NCBI RefSeq assembly: GCF_002754935.1
Contig: NZ_CP018092.1
Coordinates: 1,674,001-1,738,000, forward strand
Length of the DNA stretch: 64,000 bases
Source of the DNA: Thermostichus lividus PCC 6715
GTDB lineage: Bacteria > Cyanobacteriota > Cyanobacteriia > Thermosynechococcales > Thermosynechococcaceae
Direction of reading: 5' to 3'
The position numbers were made by a program, and so were the translations under genes. Positions 37,918-48,572 of this stretch are shown here, one piece after another. Under the pieces are notes generated by a model. The model made no database searches. It had not been told where the DNA came from and saw only the letters and a program-made list of their open reading frames with translations. Position 1 is the first letter of the stretch. Each line of letters starts with the position of its first letter.

Positions 37918-38964
37918 ATGCCCATCCGTGTTTTTTTGGTGGAAGATTCCCCCATTGCCCTGAGTATTCTCAAGCAACTCTTGCAGACTGCCCCAGATAT
38001 CGTTGTGGTGGGAACTGCGGTCACCGGCAGAGAGGCACTGCTGCAAATTCCGGAGTGCCAACCTGATGTTGTCTGCACCGATCTCTATATGAAAGAGATG
38101 GATGGGCGAGAGTTTACCCGCCAACTGATGGCTCGTGCGCCTCGTCCTGTTTTGGTTATTAGTGTTGCCGTGCGTGAGGCGCAAACGGCGTTTGAACTGC
38201 TGCAAGCGGGAGCCACAGATGTCTTCCCAAAACCAAGTAGTGGCTTAATGGCAGACTACGACCGCAATGAACTGATCAATAAAATCCGTGTCCTAGCAGG
38301 GGTCAAGGTGTTTACCCGCCCCTTACAGCCGCGCCCTACCGCGAGTGCAAGGGCACCTGCCTACCTTCAGGCCACCGTTACCGCCAAGCAAGCGGCCATT
38401 GTTGGAATTGGCGCCTCAACAGGGGGGCCCCAAGCCATTGCTAAAATCTTGCAAGATCTTCCCGCCAGTTTTCCCGTGCCCATTGTATGTACTCAGCACA
38501 TTAGTGTTGGGTTTTTGAGTGGCTTGGTGGCCTGGTTGGCACGAGAAACGAGGCTGCGGGTCACCATTGCCAATGCTGGCGATACGCCCCAGCCGGGGGT
38601 TGTCTATTTTGCTCCCGATAGCTGGAACTTAGAAGTGGATCGCCGCGGTAAGTTGAGCCTCAGTCCCCCTGTCGAGGGTGAACGCCATTGCCCATCCGTC
38701 AATGTGATGCTCCGCTCTCTCGCAGCGTTTTATGGTGAAGCAGCGATTGGGGTGCTGTTAACGGGGATGGGGGATGATGGCGCAGCAGGAATGCAGGCCA
38801 TCTCTAGAGTGGGGGGTATCACAATTGCCCAAGACGAAGCCACGAGCATCATTTTTGGGATGCCAAAAGAGGCGATCGCCCTTGGCGCTGTCAGATATAT
38901 ACTACCCATTGAACGGATAGGGACAGTTTTGGCGGAATTGGTAGCGGTTACCCAAGATCAATGA
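37918..38964 (+). CDS. cheB: Chemotaxis protein-glutamate methylesterase/glutaminase CheB
   Basis: A 348-residue CheB with an N-terminal receiver (VFLVEDSPIALSIL, Asp in VVCTDLYMKEMDG) and a C-terminal methylesterase domain. The catalytic triad is present: Ser in GIGASTGGPQAI, His in CTQHISVGF and Asp in LLTGMGDDGAAGM. CheB removes methyl groups from MCP glutamates for adaptation. The start ATG follows the end of the receiver gene by 47 nt. No cheR methyltransferase gene is present in the window, so the writer enzyme must be encoded elsewhere if adaptation is methylation-based. Confidence 0.93.
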   Translation: MPIRVFLVEDSPIALSILKQLLQTAPDIVVVGTAVTGREALLQIPECQPDVVCTDLYMKEMDGREFTRQLMARAPRPVLVISVAVREAQTAFELLQAGATDVFPKPSSGLMADYDRNELINKIRVLAGVKVFTRPLQPRPTASARAPAYLQATVTAKQAAIVGIGASTGGPQAIAKILQDLPASFPVPIVCTQHISVGFLSGLVAWLARETRLRVTIANAGDTPQPGVVYFAPDSWNLEVDRRGKLSLSPPVEGERHCPSVNVMLRSLAAFYGEAAIGVLLTGMGDDGAAGMQAISRVGGITIAQDEATSIIFGMPKEAIALGAVRYILPIERIGTVLAELVAVTQDQ

Positions 38965-38988
38965 GTGGGTAGCTATTACACCATATCC

Positions 38989-39045
38989 GGCGTTGCTGAA
39001 TAGACGTATGACTTTCGGGTTTGAGTCTTTTACCGGCCTCACCCA
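38989..39045 (+). repeat. MITE fragment, copy D (one end only)
   Basis: GGCGTTGCTGAATAGACGTA followed by TGACTTTCGGGTTTGAGTCTTTT matches one end of the MITE copies at 44230-44373 (inverted) and 54456-54612. Similarity stops after CCGGCCTCACCC. The rest of the cheB-tolC spacer has no recognised feature. Confidence 0.65.
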
Positions 39046-39218
39046 CCATCGCTTAAAGCAGGTCAAGAGACGGAATTCGCAGGATCATGTTAGAGTTTTG
39101 CAGAATAGCTGTGTGATGTGGGAGTGAATCAATGGGTGTCTGCTGGCAACCTCTTCCTGTCCTTAGACTACACCGCGGTTTAACCCCAATGAACTGGCTG
39201 TGCGTCTAAGTGCAGATC

Positions 39219-41093
39219 ATGAACTATTTTGCGTTTGCCCTGAAACGACGATTGGCAGCTCGGGTGGTGGCGATCGCCCCAATCGCCTTTGGGAGGATGC
39301 TTATTAGCTTAACCCCAGCGCACGCTGAGGTAATGAGTGCTGATCAGGTGGCTGCGATGTCTGTAGCGGCTGAGGTGGCAGTTACCCCAGCAAGCATCGC
39401 TGACCCCGCACCTGAGCCAAGCGTTGCCCAAGCACCGGCAGCGGCGGTGAGTCAACCAGCATTAATGCCGCTGAACCCCACTCCAGATGCGCTGGCCTTA
39501 CCTACCGATGTGACCATTGATCTGACACAACCCCTGACCCTTGATCAAGCTCTTGAGGTGGCTATTCGCAATAACTTGGGGCTGCAAATTAGTGAGCTGC
39601 AACTCCAACGGGCGCGGGCACAACTCAATCAAGCCCTTGGCCAGCTTTATCCCACCTTTTCTTTCCAAGCGAGCGTGGGGCAAGCCACTCGCCCTAGCGG
39701 CCAGCCCGCCTACTTACCTCTCAATGTTCAGCAGCAGCTATCCCTGCAACAGCAGCAGCAACAACAAGGACTGCAACAGCTTACGGGTCAGCAACTAGAG
39801 GCCAGCCGTATCTTAGCCAACCAAGTGCAGCGCCTACAGCAACGCTTTCAAGGTTCGCAACTCACTACTTTTGCCGATCAACAAAACCTTGAGTTGCAGC
39901 AACAACTGCAACAACTGCAGAACAGTGCCACTCAAGCGGTGACTCCCTCTTCCTTTACGCCGGTTACGCTTGCCCCCGTTAACCAACTCAACTCCACCAA
40001 CTTTTTTACCAATTTATTTGGCGCGACCGCAGGTGCAACCTCCAACGCTGCCTTAGTCATGAACTATACACTCTTTACCTCTGGCGGCCGGGCAGCATCG
40101 ATTCAAGCTGCTCGGGATCAAGTCCGCTTTAGTGAGTTAGAAGTGCAGCGACAACTGGATCAACTGCTCTTGGACGTGAGCACGGACTACTATTTGGCAC
40201 AGCAAGCGAAGGTACAGGTGCAAATTGCCGAAGCAGCAGTGGCCAACGCCCAAGTGACCCTACGGGATGCGGTTGCCTTTGAGCGAGCAGGTATTGGTAC
40301 CTTGTTGGATGTGTTAACGGCAGAGGTCAGCCTTGCCAATGCCCAGCAAAACCTCAGCCAAGCCCGTAATTTAGAAGTGACGACCCGGCGACAGTTGGCA
40401 CAACGGTTGAATGTGAACCAAAGCGTCGATGTGGCGATCGCCGACAGGGTGGAACCCGAAGGCCAGTGGCCTTTGTCTGTTGAGGACAGCATTCTCCTTG
40501 CGTTTGCCAATCGCGTTGAACTCGAGCAGCGGCTGCTCCAGCGCCAGATTGCCCTAAAAAATCGCCAAGTTGCCCTTGCGGCCATTCGCCCACAGGTCAG
40601 TCTGTTTGCCAGTGGCAATATGTTGGATCATCTCACCGATAGCCTAGATCCGCGCTTTGGCTATGGGGTGGGCATTCAAATGCAACTGGCCTTATTTGAT
40701 GGCGGTAACGCCCGTGCCAGTGCCGCCCGGCAAGAAGCCCTTGCCGCCACTGCTGAAGCGCAGTACGCCAATCAAAAGGATATTATCCGCCTTGAGGTGG
40801 AAACAGCCTACATTAACCTGAAGGCTAACGAAACCAACATCACCACCGCTCGCACAGCCGTTACCCAAGCCACAGAAGGACTGCGGCTAGCGCGGTTGCG
40901 TTTTCAGGCGGGAGTGGGCACTCAGCAGGAAGTCACCAGTGCCGAAACAAACTTGACCCAAGCCCAAGGCAACCTATTGGCGGCCATTTTGAACTACAAT
41001 CGCTCCCTAGCGGTTCTAAAGCGTGCCGTCGGCTATCCAGCGCAAACGCGGCTGAGCAGCGCCACTGTGGCACCCGCCGCCCAAGGGCAATGA
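39219..41093 (+). CDS. TolC-family outer membrane efflux protein
   Basis: A 624-residue protein from the ATG at 39219 (a GTG at 39210 is an alternative). A positively charged N-terminus and hydrophobic stretch act as a signal peptide. After an Ala/Pro-rich linker, the first TolC repeat opens with PLTLDQALEVAIRNNLGLQI and the second with SVEDSILLAFANRVELEQRL; coiled-coil helices include LDVLTAEVSLANAQQNLSQA and TSAETNLTQAQGNLLAAI. Such proteins form trimeric outer-membrane exit ducts for RND/ABC exporters or type I secretion. Residues ~180-250 are a glutamine-rich insertion. The gene precedes gmd/fcl but is not obviously cotranscribed. Confidence 0.87.
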   Translation: MNYFAFALKRRLAARVVAIAPIAFGRMLISLTPAHAEVMSADQVAAMSVAAEVAVTPASIADPAPEPSVAQAPAAAVSQPALMPLNPTPDALALPTDVTIDLTQPLTLDQALEVAIRNNLGLQISELQLQRARAQLNQALGQLYPTFSFQASVGQATRPSGQPAYLPLNVQQQLSLQQQQQQQGLQQLTGQQLEASRILANQVQRLQQRFQGSQLTTFADQQNLELQQQLQQLQNSATQAVTPSSFTPVTLAPVNQLNSTNFFTNLFGATAGATSNAALVMNYTLFTSGGRAASIQAARDQVRFSELEVQRQLDQLLLDVSTDYYLAQQAKVQVQIAEAAVANAQVTLRDAVAFERAGIGTLLDVLTAEVSLANAQQNLSQARNLEVTTRRQLAQRLNVNQSVDVAIADRVEPEGQWPLSVEDSILLAFANRVELEQRLLQRQIALKNRQVALAAIRPQVSLFASGNMLDHLTDSLDPRFGYGVGIQMQLALFDGGNARASAARQEALAATAEAQYANQKDIIRLEVETAYINLKANETNITTARTAVTQATEGLRLARLRFQAGVGTQQEVTSAETNLTQAQGNLLAAILNYNRSLAVLKRAVGYPAQTRLSSATVAPAAQGQ

Positions 41094-41134
41094 TAGGGTA
41101 AAGATACACGCAGTATTAGGTATTAGAAGGTAGC

Positions 41135-43240
41135 ATGGGCGATCGCAAACGGGCATTAATTACAGGCATTACCGGCCAAGACGGGTCTTACCTGAGTGAA
41201 CTGTTATTAGAAAAAGGCTACGAAGTCCATGGGGTTATCCGCCGCACCTCCACCTTTAATACCGACCGCATTGATCACATTTACGTTGACCCCCACCAAG
41301 AAACAGCCCGGTTGCGACTGCACTACGGTGATCTCACCGATGGCGGCACCCTACGGCGCATTATTGAACTGAGTCAACCCGATGAAATCTATAACCTCGG
41401 TGCCCAGTCCCACGTGCGCGTCAGCTTTGATGCACCACAATATACAGTGGAAACCGTGGCGATGGGGACGCTACGGCTTCTGGAGGCGATTCGCGAGTAC
41501 CAAGACCGCACCGGCAACGCAGTGCGCTTCTACCAAGCCGGTTCCTCGGAAATGTTTGGGTTGGTACAGGAAGTTCCCCAACGGGAAACAACCCCCTTTT
41601 ATCCCCGCAGTCCCTACGCCTGTGCTAAAGTGTATGCCCACTGGCAAACCGTGAACTACCGCGAAGCCTATAACCTGTTTGCCTGTAACGGTATCTTGTT
41701 CAACCATGAATGCATTCCCCTCAACACCCCCCTGATTGTTAGGATAAATGGCACCCTCAATGTAGTCACACCGCGAGAATTAATTCCCTTGCGCCGCAAA
41801 GGACCAAACGTTCAGCACTTTGACCTTGTGGGGGTTGAGGTCTGGGATGGCAGGGATTGGACAGCGGTGGTTGCTATCACAGCAACGAAACGACGGCAGG
41901 ATGATCCTGACCATGAACTGTTAGCGATCCACGGGCGGGGTGGTGTTGTTACCTGTACAGCTCACCACACCCTGATTCGGTCTGATGAAACCGAATGCCG
42001 CGCAGACAGTTTGCAGATCGGCGATACCCTCCTGCTAGCGGAGTCAATGCCGCCAACGCCAGCGTGGACTGCGGTTACACCGGAAATGGGCGAGTTTTTA
42101 GGGCTGATGGCGGCTGATGGCTACATTCCGAGTGGCGATCGCACAGTTATTCAGTTCACGAATAATGACCCAAAGCTGCAACAGCGCATTGCCGAACTGT
42201 GGTCGCGGCTCTTTCTGGGCAATGCCCGGTTTTCAACTGGCACTTCAGAGTTTGACTGCCATCCCGTCGGTCAGACCTATCTCAGCGGCTCAGGGCAAGC
42301 AACAGTGAAGTGGCTGCGCAGTCAGTTATATTCGGATGACGGTTTGAAACGCGTCCCCCCCATCATCTTAAATGCCAACCCAGAGATCCAAGCAGCTTTC
42401 TTGGGTGGCTACTATGCTGGTGATGGCCTGAAGGCAGGAAATGGCGAAAGTATCCGAACAAATAGCCCCCTGCTGGCGCAAGGCTTATATTGGTTGTACG
42501 CGCACCAAGGCAGAACGGCATCGGTTTACCTAGAGCAGCGGCACGGCAGGAGCTACTATCAGCTCAACCTATCAACGGCTCAGCCGTTAGGGGAGAAGGG
42601 GCAGCACTTGCGGCAGCCCGCTGCCGAGATTCGTAAGATCGACGCGGCTGCCATCGAAGATGATGAATGGGTGGTGGATCTGGCGACGCAATCCGGACGC
42701 TTTGTGGCTGGTGTCGGTTGTGTCGTTGTCCATAACAGCCCCCGTCGTGGTGAAACCTTTGTGACCCGCAAGATTACCCGGGCAGTGGCGCGGATTGTGG
42801 CGGGTTTGCAGGACAAACTCTACCTTGGCAACCTCGATGCCCAGCGAGACTGGGGTTACGCCAAGGACTATGTGCGTGCCATGTGGTTAATGCTGCAACA
42901 TCCCCAACCCGATGATTACGTTGTAGCCACTGGCGAAACCCACTCCGTCCGTGAATTCTTAGAGTTAGCCTTTGGCCATGTGGGGCTAAACTGGCAAGAC
43001 TACGTCGAGTTTGACCCGCGCTATCTGCGGCCCACCGAAGTTGATTTGCTGCTAGGTGACCCCACAAAAGCAAAGACCCTGCTGGGGTGGCAGCCATCGG
43101 TGACCTTTCCAGAACTGGTGGCCTTGATGGTGCAGGCGGATCTCCACGCCGTTGGCCTCAGTTCCGATGCGCCCCAATCCACCTCGGAAACCGTGTTGGA
43201 TGTGGTGGCTAACCGCCAAGCAATCAGCAAAGCAGATTAA
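41135..43240 (+). CDS. gmd: GDP-mannose 4,6-dehydratase containing an in-frame intein
   Basis: A 701-residue precursor. Without residues 193-534 the extein is 359 residues, the normal length for Gmd, which converts GDP-mannose to GDP-4-keto-6-deoxymannose. The extein has the Rossmann motif ITGITGQDGSYLSELLL, RRTSTFNTDRIDH, the catalytic region YPRSPYACAKVYAHW (Tyr161, Lys165) and RPTEVDLLLGD. The intein splits the conserved motif NHE/SPRRGETFVTRKI, next to the substrate-binding loop, so the enzyme should be inactive until splicing. fcl follows 9 nt downstream, giving GDP-L-fucose. Start ATG 41135 with AGAAGGTAGC before it. Confidence 0.95.
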   Translation: MGDRKRALITGITGQDGSYLSELLLEKGYEVHGVIRRTSTFNTDRIDHIYVDPHQETARLRLHYGDLTDGGTLRRIIELSQPDEIYNLGAQSHVRVSFDAPQYTVETVAMGTLRLLEAIREYQDRTGNAVRFYQAGSSEMFGLVQEVPQRETTPFYPRSPYACAKVYAHWQTVNYREAYNLFACNGILFNHECIPLNTPLIVRINGTLNVVTPRELIPLRRKGPNVQHFDLVGVEVWDGRDWTAVVAITATKRRQDDPDHELLAIHGRGGVVTCTAHHTLIRSDETECRADSLQIGDTLLLAESMPPTPAWTAVTPEMGEFLGLMAADGYIPSGDRTVIQFTNNDPKLQQRIAELWSRLFLGNARFSTGTSEFDCHPVGQTYLSGSGQATVKWLRSQLYSDDGLKRVPPIILNANPEIQAAFLGGYYAGDGLKAGNGESIRTNSPLLAQGLYWLYAHQGRTASVYLEQRHGRSYYQLNLSTAQPLGEKGQHLRQPAAEIRKIDAAAIEDDEWVVDLATQSGRFVAGVGCVVVHNSPRRGETFVTRKITRAVARIVAGLQDKLYLGNLDAQRDWGYAKDYVRAMWLMLQHPQPDDYVVATGETHSVREFLELAFGHVGLNWQDYVEFDPRYLRPTEVDLLLGDPTKAKTLLGWQPSVTFPELVALMVQADLHAVGLSSDAPQSTSETVLDVVANRQAISKAD
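41711..42736 (+). mobile_element. Gmd intein with LAGLIDADG homing endonuclease
   Basis: This 342-residue intervening protein starts with Cys1 (CIPLNTPLIV) and ends VVVHN, followed by Ser as the first C-extein residue. Splicing block B is TCTAHHTLI, with the TxxH pattern; the C-terminal blocks are WVVDLATQSGRFVAG and CVVVHN, with penultimate His and terminal Asn. Two LAGLIDADG-like motifs lie at intein residues ~129-137 (FLGLMAADG) and ~230-239 (FLGGYYAGDG), with an acidic residue in each. It therefore looks like a full-size class 1 intein able both to splice and, possibly, to home. Expected splice junctions are E-192/C-193 and N-534/S-535. Confidence 0.95.
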
Positions 43241-43249
43241 CGGTCAATC

Positions 43250-44194
43250 ATGATGAGCCTAGCAGAAAAATATATTTTAGTAACGGGTGGCACTGGTTTT
43301 TTAGGCCGTCAAGTTACTGCCGAACTCATCCGCGCGGGTGCCGACTGCGATAAGATTACCTGCGTCGGTCGGCAGAAGTACGATCTGCGCCGCCTTGATG
43401 ATTGTAAAGAGGCAGTGGACGGCAAACAAATTGTGATTCACCTTGCGGCCCATGTGGGCGGGATTGGCCTGAATCAAGCCAAGCCGGCAGAACTCTTTTA
43501 CGACAACCTCATGATGGGGGCGCAACTCATTGATTGTGCCTATCGTGCTGGCGTGGAAAAGTTTGTTTGTATCGGCACCATCTGCGCCTACCCTAAATAC
43601 ACGCCGGTGCCCTTCAAAGAAAGCGATCTGTGGAATGGCTACCCTGAAGAAACCAACGCCCCCTACGGCATTGCTAAGAAAGCTCTGTTGGTGCAATTAC
43701 AAGCCTATCGGCAACAATATGGCTTTAATGGTATTTATCTGCTTCCGGTTAATCTGTATGGCCCACGGGATAACTTTGACCCTGCCAGTTCCCACGTCAT
43801 TCCCGCATTGATTCACAAGATTCATTCTGCCCAGCAGCGGGGGGAGACCGCAATAGAGGTGTGGGGAGACGGCAGCCCCAGTCGTGAATTTCTCTACGTG
43901 GAAGATGCTGCCCGGGGCATTGTCATGGCCACTCAAGCCTATAACGAGCCTGATCCAATTAACCTCGGCACCGGTGAAGAGATTACGATTAAAGACCTAG
44001 TAATGATGATTGCCCACCTGATGGATTTCAACGGCGAGATTCACTGGCAAACCGATAAACCCAATGGCCAACCCCGCCGTTGTTTAGATACATCTCAAGC
44101 AGCGCAGGCGTTTGGCTTTCGTGCTCAGGTTTCTTTGGCAGAGGGCTTGCGGCAAACCATTGCTTGGTACCGTGCGTTACATCATCAAGGATAG
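43250..44194 (+). CDS. fcl: GDP-L-fucose synthase
   Basis: A 314-residue short-chain dehydrogenase-like epimerase/reductase that makes GDP-L-fucose from the Gmd product. Visible are the cofactor motif [30 protein letters not shown], the catalytic [11 protein letters not shown] (Tyr-x3-Lys), [20 protein letters not shown] and [17 protein letters not shown]. The arrangement gmd-fcl, 9 nt apart, is the standard fucose operon for surface polysaccharides. Two ATGs in tandem (43250, 43253) are both possible starts. Confidence 0.95.
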   Translation: MMSLAEKYILVTGGTGFLGRQVTAELIRAGADCDKITCVGRQKYDLRRLDDCKEAVDGKQIVIHLAAHVGGIGLNQAKPAELFYDNLMMGAQLIDCAYRAGVEKFVCIGTICAYPKYTPVPFKESDLWNGYPEETNAPYGIAKKALLVQLQAYRQQYGFNGIYLLPVNLYGPRDNFDPASSHVIPALIHKIHSAQQRGETAIEVWGDGSPSREFLYVEDAARGIVMATQAYNEPDPINLGTGEEITIKDLVMMIAHLMDFNGEIHWQTDKPNGQPRRCLDTSQAAQAFGFRAQVSLAEGLRQTIAWYRALHHQG

Positions 44195-44229
44195 GCGATA
44201 GGCTAGCGCAGCAGTACCTGCTTTAGCTA

Positions 44230-44373
44230 GGTGTTGCTGAATGTGGCTATGAATTCCCTCATCCCCAACCCTTCTCCCCAAGGAGACGGGAGCTAAGAGT
44301 CTTGTTCCCTCTCCTCTGGGAGAGGGCGGCAAAAGACTCAAACCCGAAAGTCATACGTCTATTCAGCAACGCC
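44230..44373 (-). repeat. MITE with GTTGCTGAAT ends, copy C
   Basis: A complete 144-bp copy, inverted relative to the one at 54456. Its ends are inverted repeats: GGTGTTGCTGAAT on the left and, read from the right, GGCGTTGCTGAAT. Internal sequence contains the imperfect inverted G/C-rich arms CCCTTCTCCCC...GGAGACGGG and CCCTCTCC...GGGAGAGGG. No open reading frame. It lies in the spacer after fcl. Confidence 0.72.
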
Positions 44374-44394
44374 CTCAATTACTCATTGTTTAGT

Positions 44395-44822
44395 TGACTT
44401 CTCCCCTCCTTGAAAGAGAGGGGATTCCCAACGGATGCTGCGCAACGGGCTGAAGCCGCGTTGCTTCGCTTTTCCCTTGAGCTGTCACCCACAACTTAAT
44501 GCGGGTGGGGGCAGTCAAAGACCCCCTACTCACCTCAAGCATTTCTGCTATTGGGACTACGTTTATGTTTTGGTTCGTGGTTTCGCGCTTTTCAACACTA
44601 GCCAATTCGATACGCTCAACATCCTGCCATTGCTTGCAGTGGTTTAGGCTTGCCGCCAAAGCGGTAGTGACTTACTTGCCGGGATTTCTCCGTACTAGGA
44701 TGTTTCTTCGCGTAGTTGATACGCCTACTTTCCACGTCTCTAGTTTAACACATAGAGAGGGCTAAAGCCCCCTGAGTTGGCTGTATCCCCTCGCTAAAGC
44801 GGAGGGGTTTTAGCCCGCCCAC
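44395..44822 (-). mobile_element. IS200/IS605-family remnant with both hairpin ends, no transposase
   Basis: Read on the minus strand, the region begins near 44822 with a left-end-like hairpin (ACCCCTCCGCTTTAGCGAGGGG) and ends near 44395 with a right-end-like hairpin (AATCCCCTCTCTTTCAAGGAG then GGGAGAAGTCAAC). Between them is ~330 bp whose longest frame (44390-44659) contains QDVERIELASV, reminiscent of the C-terminal tail of TnpB proteins. No tnpA and no TnpB catalytic motif remain. It appears to have inserted into the 3' end of the small gene after valS. Confidence 0.6.
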
Positions 44823-44990
44823 ATCACTACTATAAGCCTCAACCGCTTGCTGGGCTGTTTTGAGATCAACCCCTAGCTGCTCTCGGGTAAGTTTGATGGC
44901 ATCGATGAGCCGTCCCTCTTCCGCTGCCTGCATCGCCGCGACTGGAATGGTAATTGTGGGGTCTTGGTTCGGTGAGTTAGATTTTTTCAT
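44745..44990 (-). CDS. L7/L12 C-terminal-domain-like small protein, 3' end replaced by IS605 sequence
   Basis: The first ~53 residues ([20 protein letters not shown] then [20 protein letters not shown]) have the helix-turn-helix spacing of the ribosomal L7/L12 C-terminal domain, which occurs in short cyanobacterial proteins of unknown role. The remaining ~28 residues ([20 protein letters not shown]...) are translation of the IS605-like left end, so the native C-terminus has been lost. The start ATG at 44990 overlaps the valS stop by 14 nt, so the gene belongs to the valS transcript. It may still be functional, but that is uncertain. Confidence 0.55.
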   Translation of the reverse strand: MKKSNSPNQDPTITIPVAAMQAAEEGRLIDAIKLTREQLGVDLKTAQQAVEAYSSDVGGLKPLRFSEGIQPTQGALALSMC

Positions 44991-47712
44991 GGTTGGCTAA
45001 GGCGTGCAGACGATGCTCAAGGATAGCTGATTGTTGCTGGGCAGCGGCGAGCTGCTGTTGGGCGGCAGTCACCACCTCGGGTTGCGCTTTATTCAGAAAT
45101 TTAGGATTGTTAAGCCGAGCACTGAGGGATTCGATCTCTCGCTGGAGGCGATCGCGATCCTTGGTGAGTTTTGTAACGAGTGCCTCCAGATCGACCACGC
45201 CAGCTAGGGGAATCAGAATTTCACTGCTGCCCACCACGCCGCTAAAAACTTGAGCCGGGGCTTGGACGCCTGGGGCAATGGTGAGGGTCTCGAGGCGTGC
45301 TAGATGGCAAATATCTGCTGCGCTCGTCGTCAGTATGGCAGCATCATCGGCACTGGCATCAATAAGCGCCGTAATCATTAATCCGGGCTTAATCCCCGCT
45401 TCAGCCCGCAGATTACGAATGGTACGGATTGTCTCCAGCACCAGCGCAAATTGAGTTTCCAGGTCTCCATTGATGTGGGCGGGGTCGGCAAGGGGATAGG
45501 TTTGCTGCGCTAACAACTGAGAGTCATCAACTTGGTGGAGGGTATGCCAAATCTCTTCGGTAATGTGGGGCATAAAGGGGTGCAACAAGCGCAGGATACC
45601 ATCGAGCACCGTGGCTAAGACCTGCTGAGCAGTGCGCTTGGCCTGGGGATCAGTTCCCTGCAAGCGAGGCTTGACCAGTTCAATATACCAGTCGCAGAAA
45701 TCCCCCCAAATGAACTCGTAGAGTCCTTTAGCGGCTTCCCCTAGGCCGTAGGTGTCAATTCGGTGCGTGGTCGCCTGAATACAGGTGTGATAACGGCTTA
45801 AGATCCAGCGATCGCCTTGGGTTAGGGCAGCAGGTGTTGGGGTTCCTAACTGGGCGGGGGACTGCCCCTCCAAGTTCATCAAGACAAAGCGGGACGCATT
45901 CCACAGCTTGTTGGCAAAGTTACGCGCGGCTTCGACGGTGGCCGACTCATCGGTTTTGCGGTTGTACTCTAGGCGAATATCTTGACCTGCTCCCACCACT
46001 TCCTTGACAAGGCTATAGCGCAGGGCATCGGTGCCGTACTTCTCAATCAGGATAAGGGGATTAATGCCATTGTTGGCAGATTTAGACATTTTTTTGTTGT
46101 TTTCATCCCGCACCAAGCCGTGAATATACACGTCTCTGAAGGGAATGGCACCTGTAAAGTACTGCCCCATCATTGTCATGCGGGCAACCCAGAAGAAGAT
46201 GATGTCAAACCCTGTCACTAAGGTGGCATTGGGGTAGTAGCAGCGATAGTCAGGCGTATCCTCGGGCCAACCTAGGGTGGAAAATGGCCATAGCCCCGAC
46301 GAGAACCACGTATCCAAGACATCCTCATCCTGTTGCAGTTGGATAGCCTCACCAAACTGCGCCACTGCTTTTGAGCGCGCCTCAGCCTCGTCCATAGCTA
46401 CCACAAAGGGGGTGTCGTCGCGCACCTCGCCGTTGGTTTCACTAATGACATACCACGCAGGAATCTGATGCCCCCACCAGAGTTGCCGTGAAATACACCA
46501 GTCCCGTAGGTTCACAAGCCAGTCCCGATAGACTTTGGCCCATCGCTCCGGAATAAACCGTGGTGAATTGTCCTGATCGAGGGCGTGGAGGGTTGCGTCG
46601 GCTAGGGGACGGATTTTTACAAACCACTGGGTGGAGAGGAGGGGTTCAATGGGCACTTTGCCGCGATCGCTGTAGGGAACAGTATGCTTATAATCCTCAA
46701 CCTTCACTAAATAGCCCTCAGCTTTCAGTCGCTCGACGACTGTCTTGCGAGCCACAAAGCGATCTAACCCTGCAAACTCACCAGCATTCTCATTGAGGGT
46801 GCCATCCTTGTGCATGAGGTTAATCATTGGCAACTGATGGCGTTGTCCCATGATAAAATCGTTGGGGTCATGGGCAGGGGTCACCTTGACGCACCCCGTG
46901 CCAAAGGCAGGATCAACCAGCGAATCCGCAATAATTGGAATGTCGCGGTTCATGAGCGGCAGGCGCAGGGTTTTGCCGATTAAATGGCGATAGCGATCGT
47001 CGTCCGGATGGACGGCTACGGCGGTATCCCCCAGCATGGTTTCTGGGCGGGTTGTGGCCACTTCTAAATAGCCTGACTCATCAGAGAGGGGGTAGCGTAA
47101 ATGCCATAGGTGCCCCTGCACCTCGCGGTTTTCCACTTCCAGATCCGAGACAGCGGATTGACTGGCGGGGCACCAGTTCACTAGGTATTTGCCACGGTAG
47201 ATAAGCCCCGCCTCGTAAAGCCGGTTAAAGGCCGTTAAAACCGCACGGGATAAGCCCTCGTCCATCGTAAACCGTTCCCGCGACCAGTCCACCGACAGCC
47301 CTAGGCGCCGTAGTTGAGAAACAATTGTATTGCCGGAGGTGGTCTTCCACTCCCATGCTTTCTTTAGGTATGCATCCCGACCAATGGCAAAGCGGGTTGT
47401 TCCCTCTGCCTGTAGCTGCTGATCTAAAATCGCACTGACGGCAATGCTGGCGTGATCGGTACCCGGCAGCCACAGGACATTGTCGCCACGCATCCGGTGG
47501 TAGCGAACCAGAACGTCGATGAGCGCGTGTTCAAAGGCGTGCCCCATGTGCAGGCTGCCCGTAACGTTCGGGGGCGGAATTACAATACAGTAGGGGGTAC
47601 CGCTGTGCTGTGGATCAGCATGGAAAGCGCCGCTGCTTTCCCATTGTTGCTGCCACTTGGCTTCAGTCTGACGTGGATCGTACTGACTCGGGAGCGTAAT
47701 CGCGTTTGTCAT
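44977..47712 (-). CDS. valS: Valyl-tRNA synthetase
   Basis: A 911-residue class I synthetase that charges tRNA-Val. The HIGH motif is [19 protein letters not shown] is [14 protein letters not shown], and the tRNA-editing domain contains [16 protein letters not shown]. The C-terminus has the coiled-coil arm typical of ValRS ([20 protein letters not shown] and following). The length is normal. It starts with ATG at 47712; fabG lies about 30 nt upstream on the same strand. Confidence 0.97.
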   Translation of the reverse strand: MTNAITLPSQYDPRQTEAKWQQQWESSGAFHADPQHSGTPYCIVIPPPNVTGSLHMGHAFEHALIDVLVRYHRMRGDNVLWLPGTDHASIAVSAILDQQLQAEGTTRFAIGRDAYLKKAWEWKTTSGNTIVSQLRRLGLSVDWSRERFTMDEGLSRAVLTAFNRLYEAGLIYRGKYLVNWCPASQSAVSDLEVENREVQGHLWHLRYPLSDESGYLEVATTRPETMLGDTAVAVHPDDDRYRHLIGKTLRLPLMNRDIPIIADSLVDPAFGTGCVKVTPAHDPNDFIMGQRHQLPMINLMHKDGTLNENAGEFAGLDRFVARKTVVERLKAEGYLVKVEDYKHTVPYSDRGKVPIEPLLSTQWFVKIRPLADATLHALDQDNSPRFIPERWAKVYRDWLVNLRDWCISRQLWWGHQIPAWYVISETNGEVRDDTPFVVAMDEAEARSKAVAQFGEAIQLQQDEDVLDTWFSSGLWPFSTLGWPEDTPDYRCYYPNATLVTGFDIIFFWVARMTMMGQYFTGAIPFRDVYIHGLVRDENNKKMSKSANNGINPLILIEKYGTDALRYSLVKEVVGAGQDIRLEYNRKTDESATVEAARNFANKLWNASRFVLMNLEGQSPAQLGTPTPAALTQGDRWILSRYHTCIQATTHRIDTYGLGEAAKGLYEFIWGDFCDWYIELVKPRLQGTDPQAKRTAQQVLATVLDGILRLLHPFMPHITEEIWHTLHQVDDSQLLAQQTYPLADPAHINGDLETQFALVLETIRTIRNLRAEAGIKPGLMITALIDASADDAAILTTSAADICHLARLETLTIAPGVQAPAQVFSGVVGSSEILIPLAGVVDLEALVTKLTKDRDRLQREIESLSARLNNPKFLNKAQPEVVTAAQQQLAAAQQQSAILEHRLHALANHEKI

Positions 47713-47742
47713 GGCTTAGGGTACAACTCAACGGGCAATGGC

Positions 47743-48492
<750 letters not shown>

Positions 48493-48572
48493 CTAATGAC
48501 CAGATGAGACATCACTCATCATTCGTTCGCTATTAGTTCGCTTCACCGCTCATCATACCATCATGATATGCC

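Noticed and set aside
44390-44659. 89-codon frame inside the IS605 remnant as a real gene
   Set aside because: It lacks TnpB catalytic motifs and a start signal; it is treated as decayed transposon sequence.
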